In this document: piece after piece, positions 44,694 through 53,780 of the stretch
How the letters are laid out: each line of letters begins with the position of its first letter
How positions within the stretch are numbered: the first letter of the stretch is position 1
Assembly: GCA_041689615.1 (NCBI GenBank)
Contig: JBDNFW010000011.1
Span: 24,090-88,089 of the forward strand
DNA from: UBA7359 sp041689615
Lineage (GTDB): Bacteria; Pseudomonadota; Gammaproteobacteria; Eutrophobiales; Eutrophobiaceae
Direction: 5' to 3'
Length of the DNA: 64,000 nt
Position numbers and translations under genes: made by a program
The notes under the pieces: model-generated
What the model saw: only the letters and a program-made list of their open reading frames with translations
Databases searched by the model: none
Told to the model about the DNA's origin: nothing

Positions 44694-45857
44694 ATGTCTA
44701 AACATCTATGTATTGTCGTCGGCACTCTTAACCTTGGTGGCTGTGAAAAGCATTTGTCATACTATCTGCCAGAATTAAATAAAGAAAAATTTAAGGTAAC
44801 CGTCTTTACTCTTTCAGAGGATGGCGAGTTAGCAGAAGAAGTAAGATCAAAAGGAGTAAACATTATTGCTCCATGGGTAGCATCTAGGGGAAATAAAAAA
44901 AATATATTGTTTAGAGTGTCTCGGCTTGTTTTAGTGGGATTGCAATTTTTAATATACAACATTAAGCATAAGCCAGATCTTACGCATTATTTTCTACCGG
45001 GAAGTTATTTGTTTTGTTATCCCATTGCCTACATAGCGGGCGTTAGAAAGCATATAGTAAGTCGGCGCAGCTTAAATGATTACCAAAAAGGGCAGCCTGC
45101 TCTCATTATAAAATACGAAAGGTGGCTTCATCTACGTATGAGTGCACTACTTGGAAATTCAAAAGCAGTAGTGACTCAATTAATTGATGAAGAGTTCACC
45201 CCTGCAGATAAAACATTCCTCATTTATAATGGTATAAAAAATCATTCTGAAGATATATTTCTTAAAAAGAAAGACTATAGAGAAAAATTAGATGTTTCTC
45301 CTGATACGGTGCTTATTTGTGTTGTTGCAAACTTAATTCCTTATAAAGGTCATTCTGATTTAATAAAAGCGGCTGCATTAATAGAAAGTAAGAATAACTG
45401 GCATATGATTTTTATTGGCGAGGATTTTACAAATATAAAACAATCGTTAATTGAGCTTGGGAAAAAGCAGGGCGTTGAGGGTAAAATAAGTTTTCTAGGT
45501 AAAAGAGATGATGTCTCATATTACTTAGCCGCTTCTGATATTGGGGTGCTAGCTTCCCATCAAGAAGGCTTTTCCAATGCCTTATTAGAAAGTATGTTAG
45601 CGGGGTTGCCAATGGTGGTGACAAATGTTGGTGGGAACCCAGAAGCTGTTATTGATTCAAAAACAGGCTATGTAGTGCCGCCTCATAATGAACATGAGTT
45701 GGCAGATAAGATATCTAGATTAATTAATAATCCTGAATTAAGAAAAGAATTTGGTTCATTAGGAAAAAAAATTGTGGAAACAAAGTTCAGTTTAACGCAA
45801 TGTGTTTCTGAATATGAAAAAATATACGATCTAATATTAAGTGGCTATAAAAATTAA
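44694..45857 (+). CDS. Glycosyltransferase, GT4 family
   Basis: 387 residues. The N-terminus TLNLGGCEKHLSYYLPEL carries the glycine loop, and the C-terminal domain has CVVANLIPYKGHSDLIKA and EGFSNALLESMLAGLPMVVTNVGGNPE with an intact E-x7-E. Closest in style to capsule and O-antigen GT4 enzymes. The stop overlaps the next start (TAATG), pairing it with another GT4 gene. Confidence 0.9.
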   Translation: MSKHLCIVVGTLNLGGCEKHLSYYLPELNKEKFKVTVFTLSEDGELAEEVRSKGVNIIAPWVASRGNKKNILFRVSRLVLVGLQFLIYNIKHKPDLTHYFLPGSYLFCYPIAYIAGVRKHIVSRRSLNDYQKGQPALIIKYERWLHLRMSALLGNSKAVVTQLIDEEFTPADKTFLIYNGIKNHSEDIFLKKKDYREKLDVSPDTVLICVVANLIPYKGHSDLIKAAALIESKNNWHMIFIGEDFTNIKQSLIELGKKQGVEGKISFLGKRDDVSYYLAASDIGVLASHQEGFSNALLESMLAGLPMVVTNVGGNPEAVIDSKTGYVVPPHNEHELADKISRLINNPELRKEFGSLGKKIVETKFSLTQCVSEYEKIYDLILSGYKN

Positions 45858-47011
45858 TGTCAGGATGTAAAAATAAAAAGTTGTTTCTGATAGTTTCTGA
45901 AGATTGGTCGTTCTGGTCGCACCGTCTTTCATTAGCTCAATCTGCAATTGACGCAGGTTTTGAAGTTACGTTATTGACCAAAGTAAATACGCTTGAAGAA
46001 AAAATAAAAGAAAAAGGCATCAATGTTATTAATATTGATTTTGTTAGATCATCCCGTTCGCCTTTAACAGATATTTTAAATGTTATTAAGCTTGCGCGTA
46101 TCTTCAGAAAAGAAAAACCAGATTTAATTCATAATGTAGCGCTGAAAGTTATTTTAATAAGTTCTATAGCGGGGATGTTTAGTAAAAAATCAGTCATTGT
46201 TAATGCCTTCACTGGATTGGGTTACGTGTTTAGTTCGCAACAATTACAAGCAAGAGGCATACGCTTTTTTCTTAAACCGATATTTCGGTTATTAATGCTG
46301 AAGCGTAATTATTGGACGATATTCCAAAACCCAGATGATATGAGTACATTCGAGAACTTAAAAATGATTGTGCCTGAACGCAGTATGCTTATACGTGGAT
46401 CAGGTGTCGATACAAATGATTACAAACAAACAACAGATAGAAACGATATCCCCGTTGTTATGTTAGCCAGCCGAATGTTGTGGGATAAAGGCATAGGTGA
46501 GTTCGTTGAAGTTGCTAAAAGAATTAATAAAGAAAAAGTAAAAGCAAAATTTATTCTCGTTGGTGATGTCGATACATCTAATCCCATGTCTATTCCTGTT
46601 CCAACACTCAAACAATGGACAAGTGAAGGTTGTGTTAGTTGGGAAGGTCATAGTGACAATATGCCCGAAACATTAAGTTTAGCCAGTATTGTTTGTTTGC
46701 CATCATATCGTGAAGGATTGCCAAAAGTATTGCTCGAAGCTGCAGCAATTGGGCGACCTTTAATAGCCACAGACGTGCCAGGTTGTCGTGAAATTGTAAA
46801 AAATGGTGAGAATGGAATACTTGTTAAATTAAAAGATGTTGATTCTTTATATGACGCTATAAATATGCTTATCTTGGACAAAGAAATGAGAGAATTAATG
46901 GGCAGAAATGGCCGGAAAATAGTTGAGTCAGAATTGTCTACAGATATTATTAACGCACAGACATTAGCGTTGTATAAAGTAGCTCATAATAATATTACTT
47001 CACGAATATAG
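45857..47011 (+). CDS. Glycosyltransferase, GT4 family (WbpT/RfaG-like)
   Basis: 384 residues. SEDWSFWSHRLSLAQSAIDAG is the N-terminal acceptor region and ASRMLWDKGIGEFVEVA and EGLPKVLLEAAAIGRPLIATDVPG the donor side. The sequence type is the one that usually sits next to a WbpL-type initiating transferase and adds the second sugar (FucNAc- or QuiNAc-linked lipid as acceptor). The next gene (WbpL-type) begins immediately after its stop, fitting that role. Confidence 0.9.
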   Translation: MSGCKNKKLFLIVSEDWSFWSHRLSLAQSAIDAGFEVTLLTKVNTLEEKIKEKGINVINIDFVRSSRSPLTDILNVIKLARIFRKEKPDLIHNVALKVILISSIAGMFSKKSVIVNAFTGLGYVFSSQQLQARGIRFFLKPIFRLLMLKRNYWTIFQNPDDMSTFENLKMIVPERSMLIRGSGVDTNDYKQTTDRNDIPVVMLASRMLWDKGIGEFVEVAKRINKEKVKAKFILVGDVDTSNPMSIPVPTLKQWTSEGCVSWEGHSDNMPETLSLASIVCLPSYREGLPKVLLEAAAIGRPLIATDVPGCREIVKNGENGILVKLKDVDSLYDAINMLILDKEMRELMGRNGRKIVESELSTDIINAQTLALYKVAHNNITSRI

Positions 47012-48049
47012 ATGAATGTTTTAAAACTTGTACCGTTATTAATATTTCTTGGAATTATTTCAAGTTTTATTACTAATTTCGTTCGTTATTTTTCAATAAA
47101 AAATAAATTATATGATATTCCTAATAGTCGTAGTTCTCATGACATTCCTAAACCTAAAGGTGGTGGAATATCTATCGTAATAATCCTTTTAGGAACAATT
47201 GTTATATTGTCTTTTTATAACCTGATTGATCCAGATTTATCTAAAAGCTTATTAGCGGGCTTAAGTATTGTTGCTGCAATTGGCCTGTATGATGATTATA
47301 AAAGTTTACCAATTTTAACAAGGGCTGTTTCATATGTGCTTGCATCAATTTTTTCTGTTTATTTGATCGGAGGATTCTCTTATCTATCTATTGATAATTA
47401 TAACTTGAATTTAGGCTATTTCGGTTTTCTTTTAAGTGTGCTATTTGTGGTTTGGTTGACGAATCTTTATAACTTTATGGACGGTACTGATGGTTTTGCT
47501 GCAATACAGACCATATGTGTAGGCTTATTTTCTGGTTCCTTATTGTATATGTCAGGCAATGTTTCATATGGAATCATCCTCTTTTGTCTTGTCTCATCTA
47601 CTCTCGGTTTTTTATATTGGAATTGGGCTCCAGCGAAAATATTTATGGGCGATGTCGGTAGCTGTACAATCGGTTTTCTTTTTGGATTGTTATCAATTTA
47701 CACTGAAAAAACGGGAATTATATCTATAAGCGTGTGGCTTATATTGTTGGCTCCATTCATTGGAGATGCTACGTTTACACTCTTTGAACGTATAATTAAT
47801 AAAGAAAAATGGTATGAAGCACATAAATCACATGCTTATCAAAAACTTCATCAGTTAGGGATATCGCATAGTAAATTAGCTCAAGGTTTACTTATTATTA
47901 ATATAATCATTATTTGGCCCTCTGCTTATTTTGCCTATTCACATGAAAGTCTTGAATTTATAATGTTAATATTATCTTATTGTACAATCGGTATTATCTG
48001 GTTAGTGGTGCAAAAAAAATATCAAAAAATTAGATTGCAGTTTCTATGA
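47012..48049 (+). CDS. wbpL: Undecaprenyl-phosphate N-acetyl-amino-sugar-1-phosphate transferase (WbpL/WecA-like, MraY family)
   Basis: 345 residues, about ten hydrophobic segments. Family motifs: KPKGGGISIV near 50, YDDYKSLP near 90, NLYNFMDGTDGFA and FMGDVGSCTIG. These are the metal- and nucleotide-binding loops of polyprenyl-phosphate sugar transferases. It starts glycan assembly by loading a sugar phosphate on undecaprenyl phosphate in the inner membrane. With the 4,6-dehydratase downstream, UDP-QuiNAc, FucNAc or a related 6-deoxy sugar is the likely donor. The stop overlaps the next start (ATGA). Confidence 0.93.
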   Translation: MNVLKLVPLLIFLGIISSFITNFVRYFSIKNKLYDIPNSRSSHDIPKPKGGGISIVIILLGTIVILSFYNLIDPDLSKSLLAGLSIVAAIGLYDDYKSLPILTRAVSYVLASIFSVYLIGGFSYLSIDNYNLNLGYFGFLLSVLFVVWLTNLYNFMDGTDGFAAIQTICVGLFSGSLLYMSGNVSYGIILFCLVSSTLGFLYWNWAPAKIFMGDVGSCTIGFLFGLLSIYTEKTGIISISVWLILLAPFIGDATFTLFERIINKEKWYEAHKSHAYQKLHQLGISHSKLAQGLLIINIIIIWPSAYFAYSHESLEFIMLILSYCTIGIIWLVVQKKYQKIRLQFL

Positions 48050-49896
48050 GCATAAATAAAAAAGCACAAGTTATTTTTCATGATCTAATGATGTCAGTAT
48101 TAGCTTGGCAGTTTTCATGGTGGGCTCGGTTTAATTTTGATTTTCCGTTTGAAAATTGGGAAAAAAGCTTTTTATTAATACCTGTTATTGTGTTAATTCA
48201 AATGGCGGTTTTTAGTAGGTTTCGTTTATATCGAGGTATTTGGCGATTTGCCAGTATCCCTGATCTTTGGAATATTTTTAGAGCATCAATTTTTGGTGCC
48301 TTATCAATTACGTTATTTTGTTTTATTGTGTTTAGACTTGAAGGCATTCCTCGTTCTATATTGATACTGTATCCCTTTTTCTTAATGTTTTTCCTTGGGG
48401 CGCCACGACTGGGCTATCGAGTTTGGAAAGATCATTCATTAAATATTAATACAAAACCTAATAGTAAAAGAGCACTTGTTATTGGTGCAGGCAGAGCCGC
48501 TGAGATGCTTGTTCGAGAAATAATTAGAGAGGGCAGTTATATCCCTATAGGATTGTTAGATGATAACTCTCAACTAGAAAGTTCAGAGATGCATGGGATT
48601 AGAGTTCTTGGAAAGATTGAAGAAGTAAATGAAGTCTGTATCAAACATGATGTTGATATCATCTTGATTTCTATTCCCTCTGCAAATGGTTCTCAAATGA
48701 GAGCTATTGTTGAAAAATGTGAGCTAACTGGTTTACCTATAAAAACGTTGCCTGGCATTCAGGATATGCTTTCAGACAAGGTTAGTCTGTCGAAATTAAG
48801 AGAGGTATCGATTGAAGATTTATTAGGTAGAGAAAAGATTGAATTAGACTGGAAAGAAGTTCAGAAAGAGCTTGCGAATAAAACTGTTCTGGTAACGGGT
48901 GGTGGCGGTTCTATAGGCTCTGAGTTATGCAATCAAATTTCAAAACTAGGCCCATCAAAATTAATAATATTTGAAAGGAGCGAGTTTAATTTATATAAAA
49001 TTGAACTGGCATTATCTAAATCTCCTGTAACAGTAGAATTCATCTTAGGTGATCTGTGTGATCTCGATAAAGTAGAGCACGTTTTAAGTGAACATTCTCC
49101 AGATATAATATTTCATGCGGCAGCTTATAAACACGTACCTATACTAGAAAGAGATGCACGAGAAGGTATTCGCAATAATGTTGTCGGCACAAAAAATATC
49201 GCGGACGCTGCGAACCAGTATGGCTGTGATCGTTTTATTCTAATATCAACGGACAAAGCAGTTAATCCTACTAACGTCTTAGGTGCAACTAAGCGAATTG
49301 CTGAGCAATATATTGAGAATATAAATAAGATCAGTACTACAAATTATATAACAGTCAGGTTTGGTAACGTTTTAGGATCAGATGGCAGTGTTGTTCCTCT
49401 TTTTAAAGAACAAATAAATAAAGGCGGTCCAGTTACTGTTACACACTCGGAAGTAACGCGGTATTTCATGACTATTCGCGAAGCATGCCAATTGATTTTG
49501 CAAGCGAGTAAGATGGGCAAAGGGGGTGAAATATTTGTACTAGATATGGGTGAACCTGTAAAAATTAATTACCTTGCGGAACAAATGATCCGACTTTCGG
49601 GATTGATTCCAAATAAAGATATTAATATAGAATATTCTGGCTTGCGTCCAGGCGAGAAAATGTATGAAGAATTATTTTATGAAAATGAAATAAGAGAAAA
49701 AACTTCTCATAATAAGATTTTATTAGCGAAGCATTCTGTAACAGACTTGAAAGATTTAAACGATAAGATAGATGAGATTATTGAAGCAATTAAAGAATTT
49801 GATAATGACAAGCTGAAGACGTTATTAAAAAATATTGCCCCATCTATAGATAATAAAAAAGATAATATTATTTCATTTAACCAACAACAAACATGA
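48046..49896 (+). CDS. wbpM: Membrane-anchored UDP-GlcNAc C4/C6 dehydratase (WbpM/PglF-like)
   Basis: 616 residues. Four N-terminal hydrophobic segments occupy roughly 1-125. A first Rossmann-like domain (ALVIGAGRAAEML, 143-155) and the catalytic domain with LVTGGGGSIGSE (282-293) follow. The catalytic stretch STDKAVNPTNVLGATKR spans 401-417. Asp403, Lys404 and Lys416 are present, but position 412 is Leu where large dehydratases usually show Met. The enzyme makes UDP-4-keto-6-deoxy-GlcNAc, precursor of QuiNAc, FucNAc or bacillosamine-type sugars. ATGA overlaps link it to wbpL and galU. Confidence 0.92.
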   Translation: MSINKKAQVIFHDLMMSVLAWQFSWWARFNFDFPFENWEKSFLLIPVIVLIQMAVFSRFRLYRGIWRFASIPDLWNIFRASIFGALSITLFCFIVFRLEGIPRSILILYPFFLMFFLGAPRLGYRVWKDHSLNINTKPNSKRALVIGAGRAAEMLVREIIREGSYIPIGLLDDNSQLESSEMHGIRVLGKIEEVNEVCIKHDVDIILISIPSANGSQMRAIVEKCELTGLPIKTLPGIQDMLSDKVSLSKLREVSIEDLLGREKIELDWKEVQKELANKTVLVTGGGGSIGSELCNQISKLGPSKLIIFERSEFNLYKIELALSKSPVTVEFILGDLCDLDKVEHVLSEHSPDIIFHAAAYKHVPILERDAREGIRNNVVGTKNIADAANQYGCDRFILISTDKAVNPTNVLGATKRIAEQYIENINKISTTNYITVRFGNVLGSDGSVVPLFKEQINKGGPVTVTHSEVTRYFMTIREACQLILQASKMGKGGEIFVLDMGEPVKINYLAEQMIRLSGLIPNKDINIEYSGLRPGEKMYEELFYENEIREKTSHNKILLAKHSVTDLKDLNDKIDEIIEAIKEFDNDKLKTLLKNIAPSIDNKKDNIISFNQQQT

Positions 49897-50765
49897 AAAA
49901 AGTCACTAAAGCCGTATTTCCTGTGGCTGGAATGGGCACACGTTTTTTACCTGCTACGAAAGCAAACCCAAAGGAAATGTTACCTATTGTAGATAAGCCC
50001 TTAATTCAATATGCAGTTGAAGAAGCGATTGCTGCGGGTATAACAGAGCTTGTCTTTATTACGGGAAGAACTAAGCGTTCAATAACGGACCATTTTGATA
50101 AAGCTTATGAGCTCGAAACAGAACTTGAGAAGCATGGGAAATTAGAAAGACTTGAAATTGTTAGAAACATCATCCCAGAAGGTGTTACTTGTATTTATAT
50201 TCGGCAAGCAGAACCCTTGGGTTTAGGACATGCAGTTCTTTGTGCAAAACCTGTTATCGGGGATCAACCCTTTGTCGTTATTCTTCCAGATGATTTAATT
50301 GATGATGGAACTCGTGGTGTAACCAGTCAACTTGTCGAACAATATCAAAAGGAAAGAAAAAGTGTTATTGCAGTAGAAAATGTTCCTAAAGAAGATACAT
50401 CAAAATATGGTATTGTTGATACTTCTGAATCGAAACATGATTCACTTTTTAAAATTAGTAGTATTGTTGAAAAGCCTTTGCCAGAAGATGCGCCATCAAC
50501 ATTAGGCGTCGTTGGTCGCTATGTACTTAATCCTGAAGTATTTTCTTGTCTTGAAGAAACGCCTAAGGGAGCAGGCAATGAGATTCAACTTACTGATGCA
50601 ATCAGTATGTTATTAGGTAAAGAATCAGTTTATGCGTACGAATTTGAAGGGAAAAGATATGATTGTGGTTCTAAGCTTGGTTATATGCAGGCCTCAGTAC
50701 AATATGCACTTAAAGATATTGAGATAAAGAATGAATTTTCTGACTATTTAAATAGTCTCAAATAA
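49893..50765 (+). CDS. galU: UTP-glucose-1-phosphate uridylyltransferase
   Basis: 290 residues, usual GalU length. FPVAGMGTRFLPATKANPKE at 9-28 and the conserved VEKPLPEDAPSTLGVVGRYV are diagnostic. It makes UDP-glucose, the donor for glucose residues and precursor of UDP-galactose and UDP-glucuronate. It closes the tightly overlapping wbpL-wbpM-galU unit. A 96-bp gap without a clear terminator separates it from the next block. Confidence 0.96.
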   Translation: MKKVTKAVFPVAGMGTRFLPATKANPKEMLPIVDKPLIQYAVEEAIAAGITELVFITGRTKRSITDHFDKAYELETELEKHGKLERLEIVRNIIPEGVTCIYIRQAEPLGLGHAVLCAKPVIGDQPFVVILPDDLIDDGTRGVTSQLVEQYQKERKSVIAVENVPKEDTSKYGIVDTSESKHDSLFKISSIVEKPLPEDAPSTLGVVGRYVLNPEVFSCLEETPKGAGNEIQLTDAISMLLGKESVYAYEFEGKRYDCGSKLGYMQASVQYALKDIEIKNEFSDYLNSLK

Positions 50766-50861
50766 TCAAAGCCATATCATAAATCTGGCGACGATCTATA
50801 TTTTTCTCAACATAATCACTATGTTCTAAGCAATCGACTTTACAATTAAATAGAAAAATAC

Positions 50862-51671
50862 ATGGTCAAAATTAAAAACAGTATTCTGTTCTTTTATAGT
50901 AGAGCATTAAGTTTTCTATACCGAACTTACTGGTTGTCAATACTAAGTAGAACACCGTTAAAAGCAATTAGCTTTTTGATTAAAAGTACAAAAAATATAC
51001 ATAGCCAATTTGCGTTCACTTTAAATGGAATACGAATTAAGTTTAGGGTGACTGATGCGAATATAATTGAAGAAATATTTGTTAATAAAGAATATGATTT
51101 TTTAAAAGAATTTATTAGATCAGTTGATGCCCCCATAGTGCTTGACCTAGGTGCTCATATAGGCGCATTTTCAATATGGGCGTTGAATAAAAATCGCTCA
51201 GCAAAAGTGATAAGTATCGAAGCAGATCCAGATACCTTTAATATTTTATTCGAAAATATATTATCTTCTTCAATCGCAATGCCAGAGGTTATATGGGAAG
51301 CACATAATTTATTAGCATGGAGTAGCAATGATCAACTTGTGAAGTTTTCTCAAAATGGTCCAAGTATGAGTCATAGAGCAGATGCTAGTGGAAACATTCT
51401 TGTGAAAACGATTGACTTTCCTCATGTTTTAAATATTTCTTCATTAATAAATAATAAAGTGGATATTTTAAAAATAGATATTGAAGGAAGTGAAGAAGAG
51501 TTTATATGCAATAATCCTGATGTTCTAAGTAAGGTTAAATGTTTGATTATAGAATTACATCCTTATCTTTGTAATACGGGTCGTATTATTAAAGTGGTTA
51601 ATCAATATTTTAAAAATGTTATTGAAATTAAAGGCAGGGCTTCATCAAAGCCGTTATTATATTGCCGTTGA
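50862..51671 (+). CDS. FkbM family methyltransferase
   Basis: 269 residues. The SAM loop VLDLGAHIGAFSIWAL (around 95-110) with SIEADPDTF and ILKIDIEGSEEEF is typical of FkbM-type O-methyltransferases. These usually methylate sugar hydroxyls. It opens the second block, just ahead of the flippase. A related gene closes the block at 62,109. Neither has its acceptor defined. Confidence 0.85.
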   Translation: MVKIKNSILFFYSRALSFLYRTYWLSILSRTPLKAISFLIKSTKNIHSQFAFTLNGIRIKFRVTDANIIEEIFVNKEYDFLKEFIRSVDAPIVLDLGAHIGAFSIWALNKNRSAKVISIEADPDTFNILFENILSSSIAMPEVIWEAHNLLAWSSNDQLVKFSQNGPSMSHRADASGNILVKTIDFPHVLNISSLINNKVDILKIDIEGSEEEFICNNPDVLSKVKCLIIELHPYLCNTGRIIKVVNQYFKNVIEIKGRASSKPLLYCR

Positions 51672-51678
51672 TGGGTAG

Positions 51679-52959
51679 CCTGTTATTTCAAACATAATAT
51701 TAAATCTTAAAAATACGTTTTATAACGAATATAAAACGCATAATAAACTTGCAAAAGATACGTTGTACATTATTGCTTTACGAGGGATAGAAATATTTTT
51801 TGGTTTTGCCACAACTTATTTTGTGGTTCGTGCACTAAGCAAGGAAACCTTTGGTGAATATCACTTTATTTTGAGTTGCATAGGCATTCTTGCCATATTT
51901 AGTTTAAAAGGCCTGAATAATTCTGTTATGCAGTCTATTGCTCGCGGTTATCCTGGCACTTATCGTAAAGCCGTTAAGATTGCATTTGTTGCCAGTTTTG
52001 TTAGTAGTTTTATACTTGGCATTATGGCCGTTTGGTATTATTTTCATGGCAGTAGTGAAATGGCTTATGGATTTACTATTGCAGCGATACTATCTCCTTT
52101 TGTTCATGGTTTGATGCAATGGAAAAGTATTCATATGGGAAAAGAAAAATTTGGTTCCTATTTTCTTTATAATAGTCTAGGTATGCTGATCATGTATCCG
52201 CTGATTATTATAACTGTTTTATTTGTTCCAGGTACATTGCTGGTTCCATTAACGCTTATTCTAATTGTACCTTCAATAATAAATCTATGGCTTACAATAC
52301 TTAATTATAGAAAAATACAGGCCGATGCTGCAATTGAAGATGGAAATATTGCTTACGGGATAAAAACCACTTTCTATACTTCTTTCTATATCATTTCCAT
52401 GCATGTTGATAGATTATTACTATTCTTTTTTCTTTCCCCAGCCATACTGGCAACGTATGTCGTAGCTGACCGCATAGCCGATTTATTTAGAAATATAACA
52501 CAGGATTTAAGTGTTGTTCTTGCCCCAAAATTTGCTAATTATGACAACTACACAAGTAAATTGGATCGCTATTTGAAAATATTTGTATTGGTTTATGGTG
52601 CTACAATTATTATTTTTGCATTTACTATTCTTCCCTGGTTAATGATTTTTCTTTTCGGAGAAAATTACATTGATTCAATACCCTATGCACAAGCATTACT
52701 CTGTTCGGTAACGATTGGCAATATGGCAACAATTAAATTCAGATTCATCCGATCAAAAATAGATGCTACCAGTTTTCGTGATATTACCGTATTCACATCT
52801 TTAGGACGCATTATCATATCTTTAACCCTTATCCCTTGGTTAGGTATTTTGGGTGCTGTCATATCCGTATTTTTATACCGTATTATTCATGCTTTAGTAG
52901 TCAATGTTGTAATTAAAAAGAATTATCCTATTGATGGCGTATTGATTACCTCTCAGTAA
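51679..52959 (+). CDS. wzx: Wzx-like polysaccharide flippase (oligosaccharide translocase), start uncertain
   Basis: 398 residues from TTG 51763, but the frame is open back to the stop at 51676-51678, and the extra peptide (LKNTFYNEYKTHNKLAKDT) looks like the cytosolic lead-in of a Wzx protein. I therefore mark the upstream limit as 51679. No ATG, GTG or TTG lies in that extension, only ATT or ATA. About 10-12 hydrophobic helices span the protein (for example GTLLVPLTLILIVPSIINLW). It flips undecaprenyl-linked repeat units to the periplasmic side. The partner polymerase candidate is at 56,867. Confidence 0.82.
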   Translation, partial: PVISNIILNLKNTFYNEYKTHNKLAKDTLYIIALRGIEIFFGFATTYFVVRALSKETFGEYHFILSCIGILAIFSLKGLNNSVMQSIARGYPGTYRKAVKIAFVASFVSSFILGIMAVWYYFHGSSEMAYGFTIAAILSPFVHGLMQWKSIHMGKEKFGSYFLYNSLGMLIMYPLIIITVLFVPGTLLVPLTLILIVPSIINLWLTILNYRKIQADAAIEDGNIAYGIKTTFYTSFYIISMHVDRLLLFFFLSPAILATYVVADRIADLFRNITQDLSVVLAPKFANYDNYTSKLDRYLKIFVLVYGATIIIFAFTILPWLMIFLFGENYIDSIPYAQALLCSVTIGNMATIKFRFIRSKIDATSFRDITVFTSLGRIIISLTLIPWLGILGAVISVFLYRIIHALVVNVVIKKNYPIDGVLITSQ

Positions 52960-53021
52960 TAAATTTGTCGATCAGTAAATTTTTCTAAATAATGAAATTG
53001 AATGGAACAGAACAATAAAAA

Positions 53022-53780
53022 TTGCTAACTAATAAACCAAATCATCAAGACGCTGAACAACAATTGAAGGCACTCGTCAAAGGTCTCTTCCCAAGCTTTA
53101 ATCGATATTGTAAATTATTTGTTAATGTATCTAGTTTGAGCGTGTTAAGAATTTTAGAATATGAACGACTTGAAAAACATAACCTATCAGGAAAGATACT
53201 GGACTATGGAGGGGGTGAAAATTCACGTTATCGTAGCTTAATCTGTAAATGGGCACATGACTATTTCTATGAGTCAGTTAACATTAATAAAGAGATTAAT
53301 CCTACTTACATTATCGATGAGTCTACTCAGATTCCTGTATCTGATAACCAATACGAACATGTATTGAGTCTTAATACATTAGAACATATATATGATATTC
53401 ACTTCGCTTTAAAGGAAATACATCGTGTTTTAAAACCGAATGGAGAAATTGTTTTAAGTGTTCCATTTATTTTCCGTGTGCATGGTCATCCCGATGATTA
53501 TTTAAGGGGCACCGCTAGTTGGTGGAGCAAAATTCTCAATCAAACTGGATTTAATTATATTGAAATTGAAGCATTGAATTGGGGGCCTTTCACAACAGCT
53601 TCAACAATTTCAGGAATGCCTGGTCCTTTTAAACGTATTCGACTTCATGTAAACCTGTTGGCTGATATTCTATATGCAGTATTCCGCTATTCAGACCTTA
53701 AAACTTATAGTGAAGTACAAGATGTCAGCATTTGTAATGCTCCTTTAGCTTACTTCATAACTGCCAGGAAGGGAGGATGA
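53022..53780 (+). CDS. SAM-dependent methyltransferase (Methyltransf_11-like)
   Basis: 252 residues from TTG 53022. ILDYGGGENSRYR (about 49-61) is a variant SAM loop and VLSLNTLEHIYDIHFALKEI gives the E-H post-motif. The C-terminus includes a glycine/proline-rich turn (GMPGPFKR). Coupled to the sulfotransferase-like gene by ATGA. A function in methylating a glycan residue is assumed from context. Confidence 0.78.
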   Translation: MLTNKPNHQDAEQQLKALVKGLFPSFNRYCKLFVNVSSLSVLRILEYERLEKHNLSGKILDYGGGENSRYRSLICKWAHDYFYESVNINKEINPTYIIDESTQIPVSDNQYEHVLSLNTLEHIYDIHFALKEIHRVLKPNGEIVLSVPFIFRVHGHPDDYLRGTASWWSKILNQTGFNYIEIEALNWGPFTTASTISGMPGPFKRIRLHVNLLADILYAVFRYSDLKTYSEVQDVSICNAPLAYFITARKGG

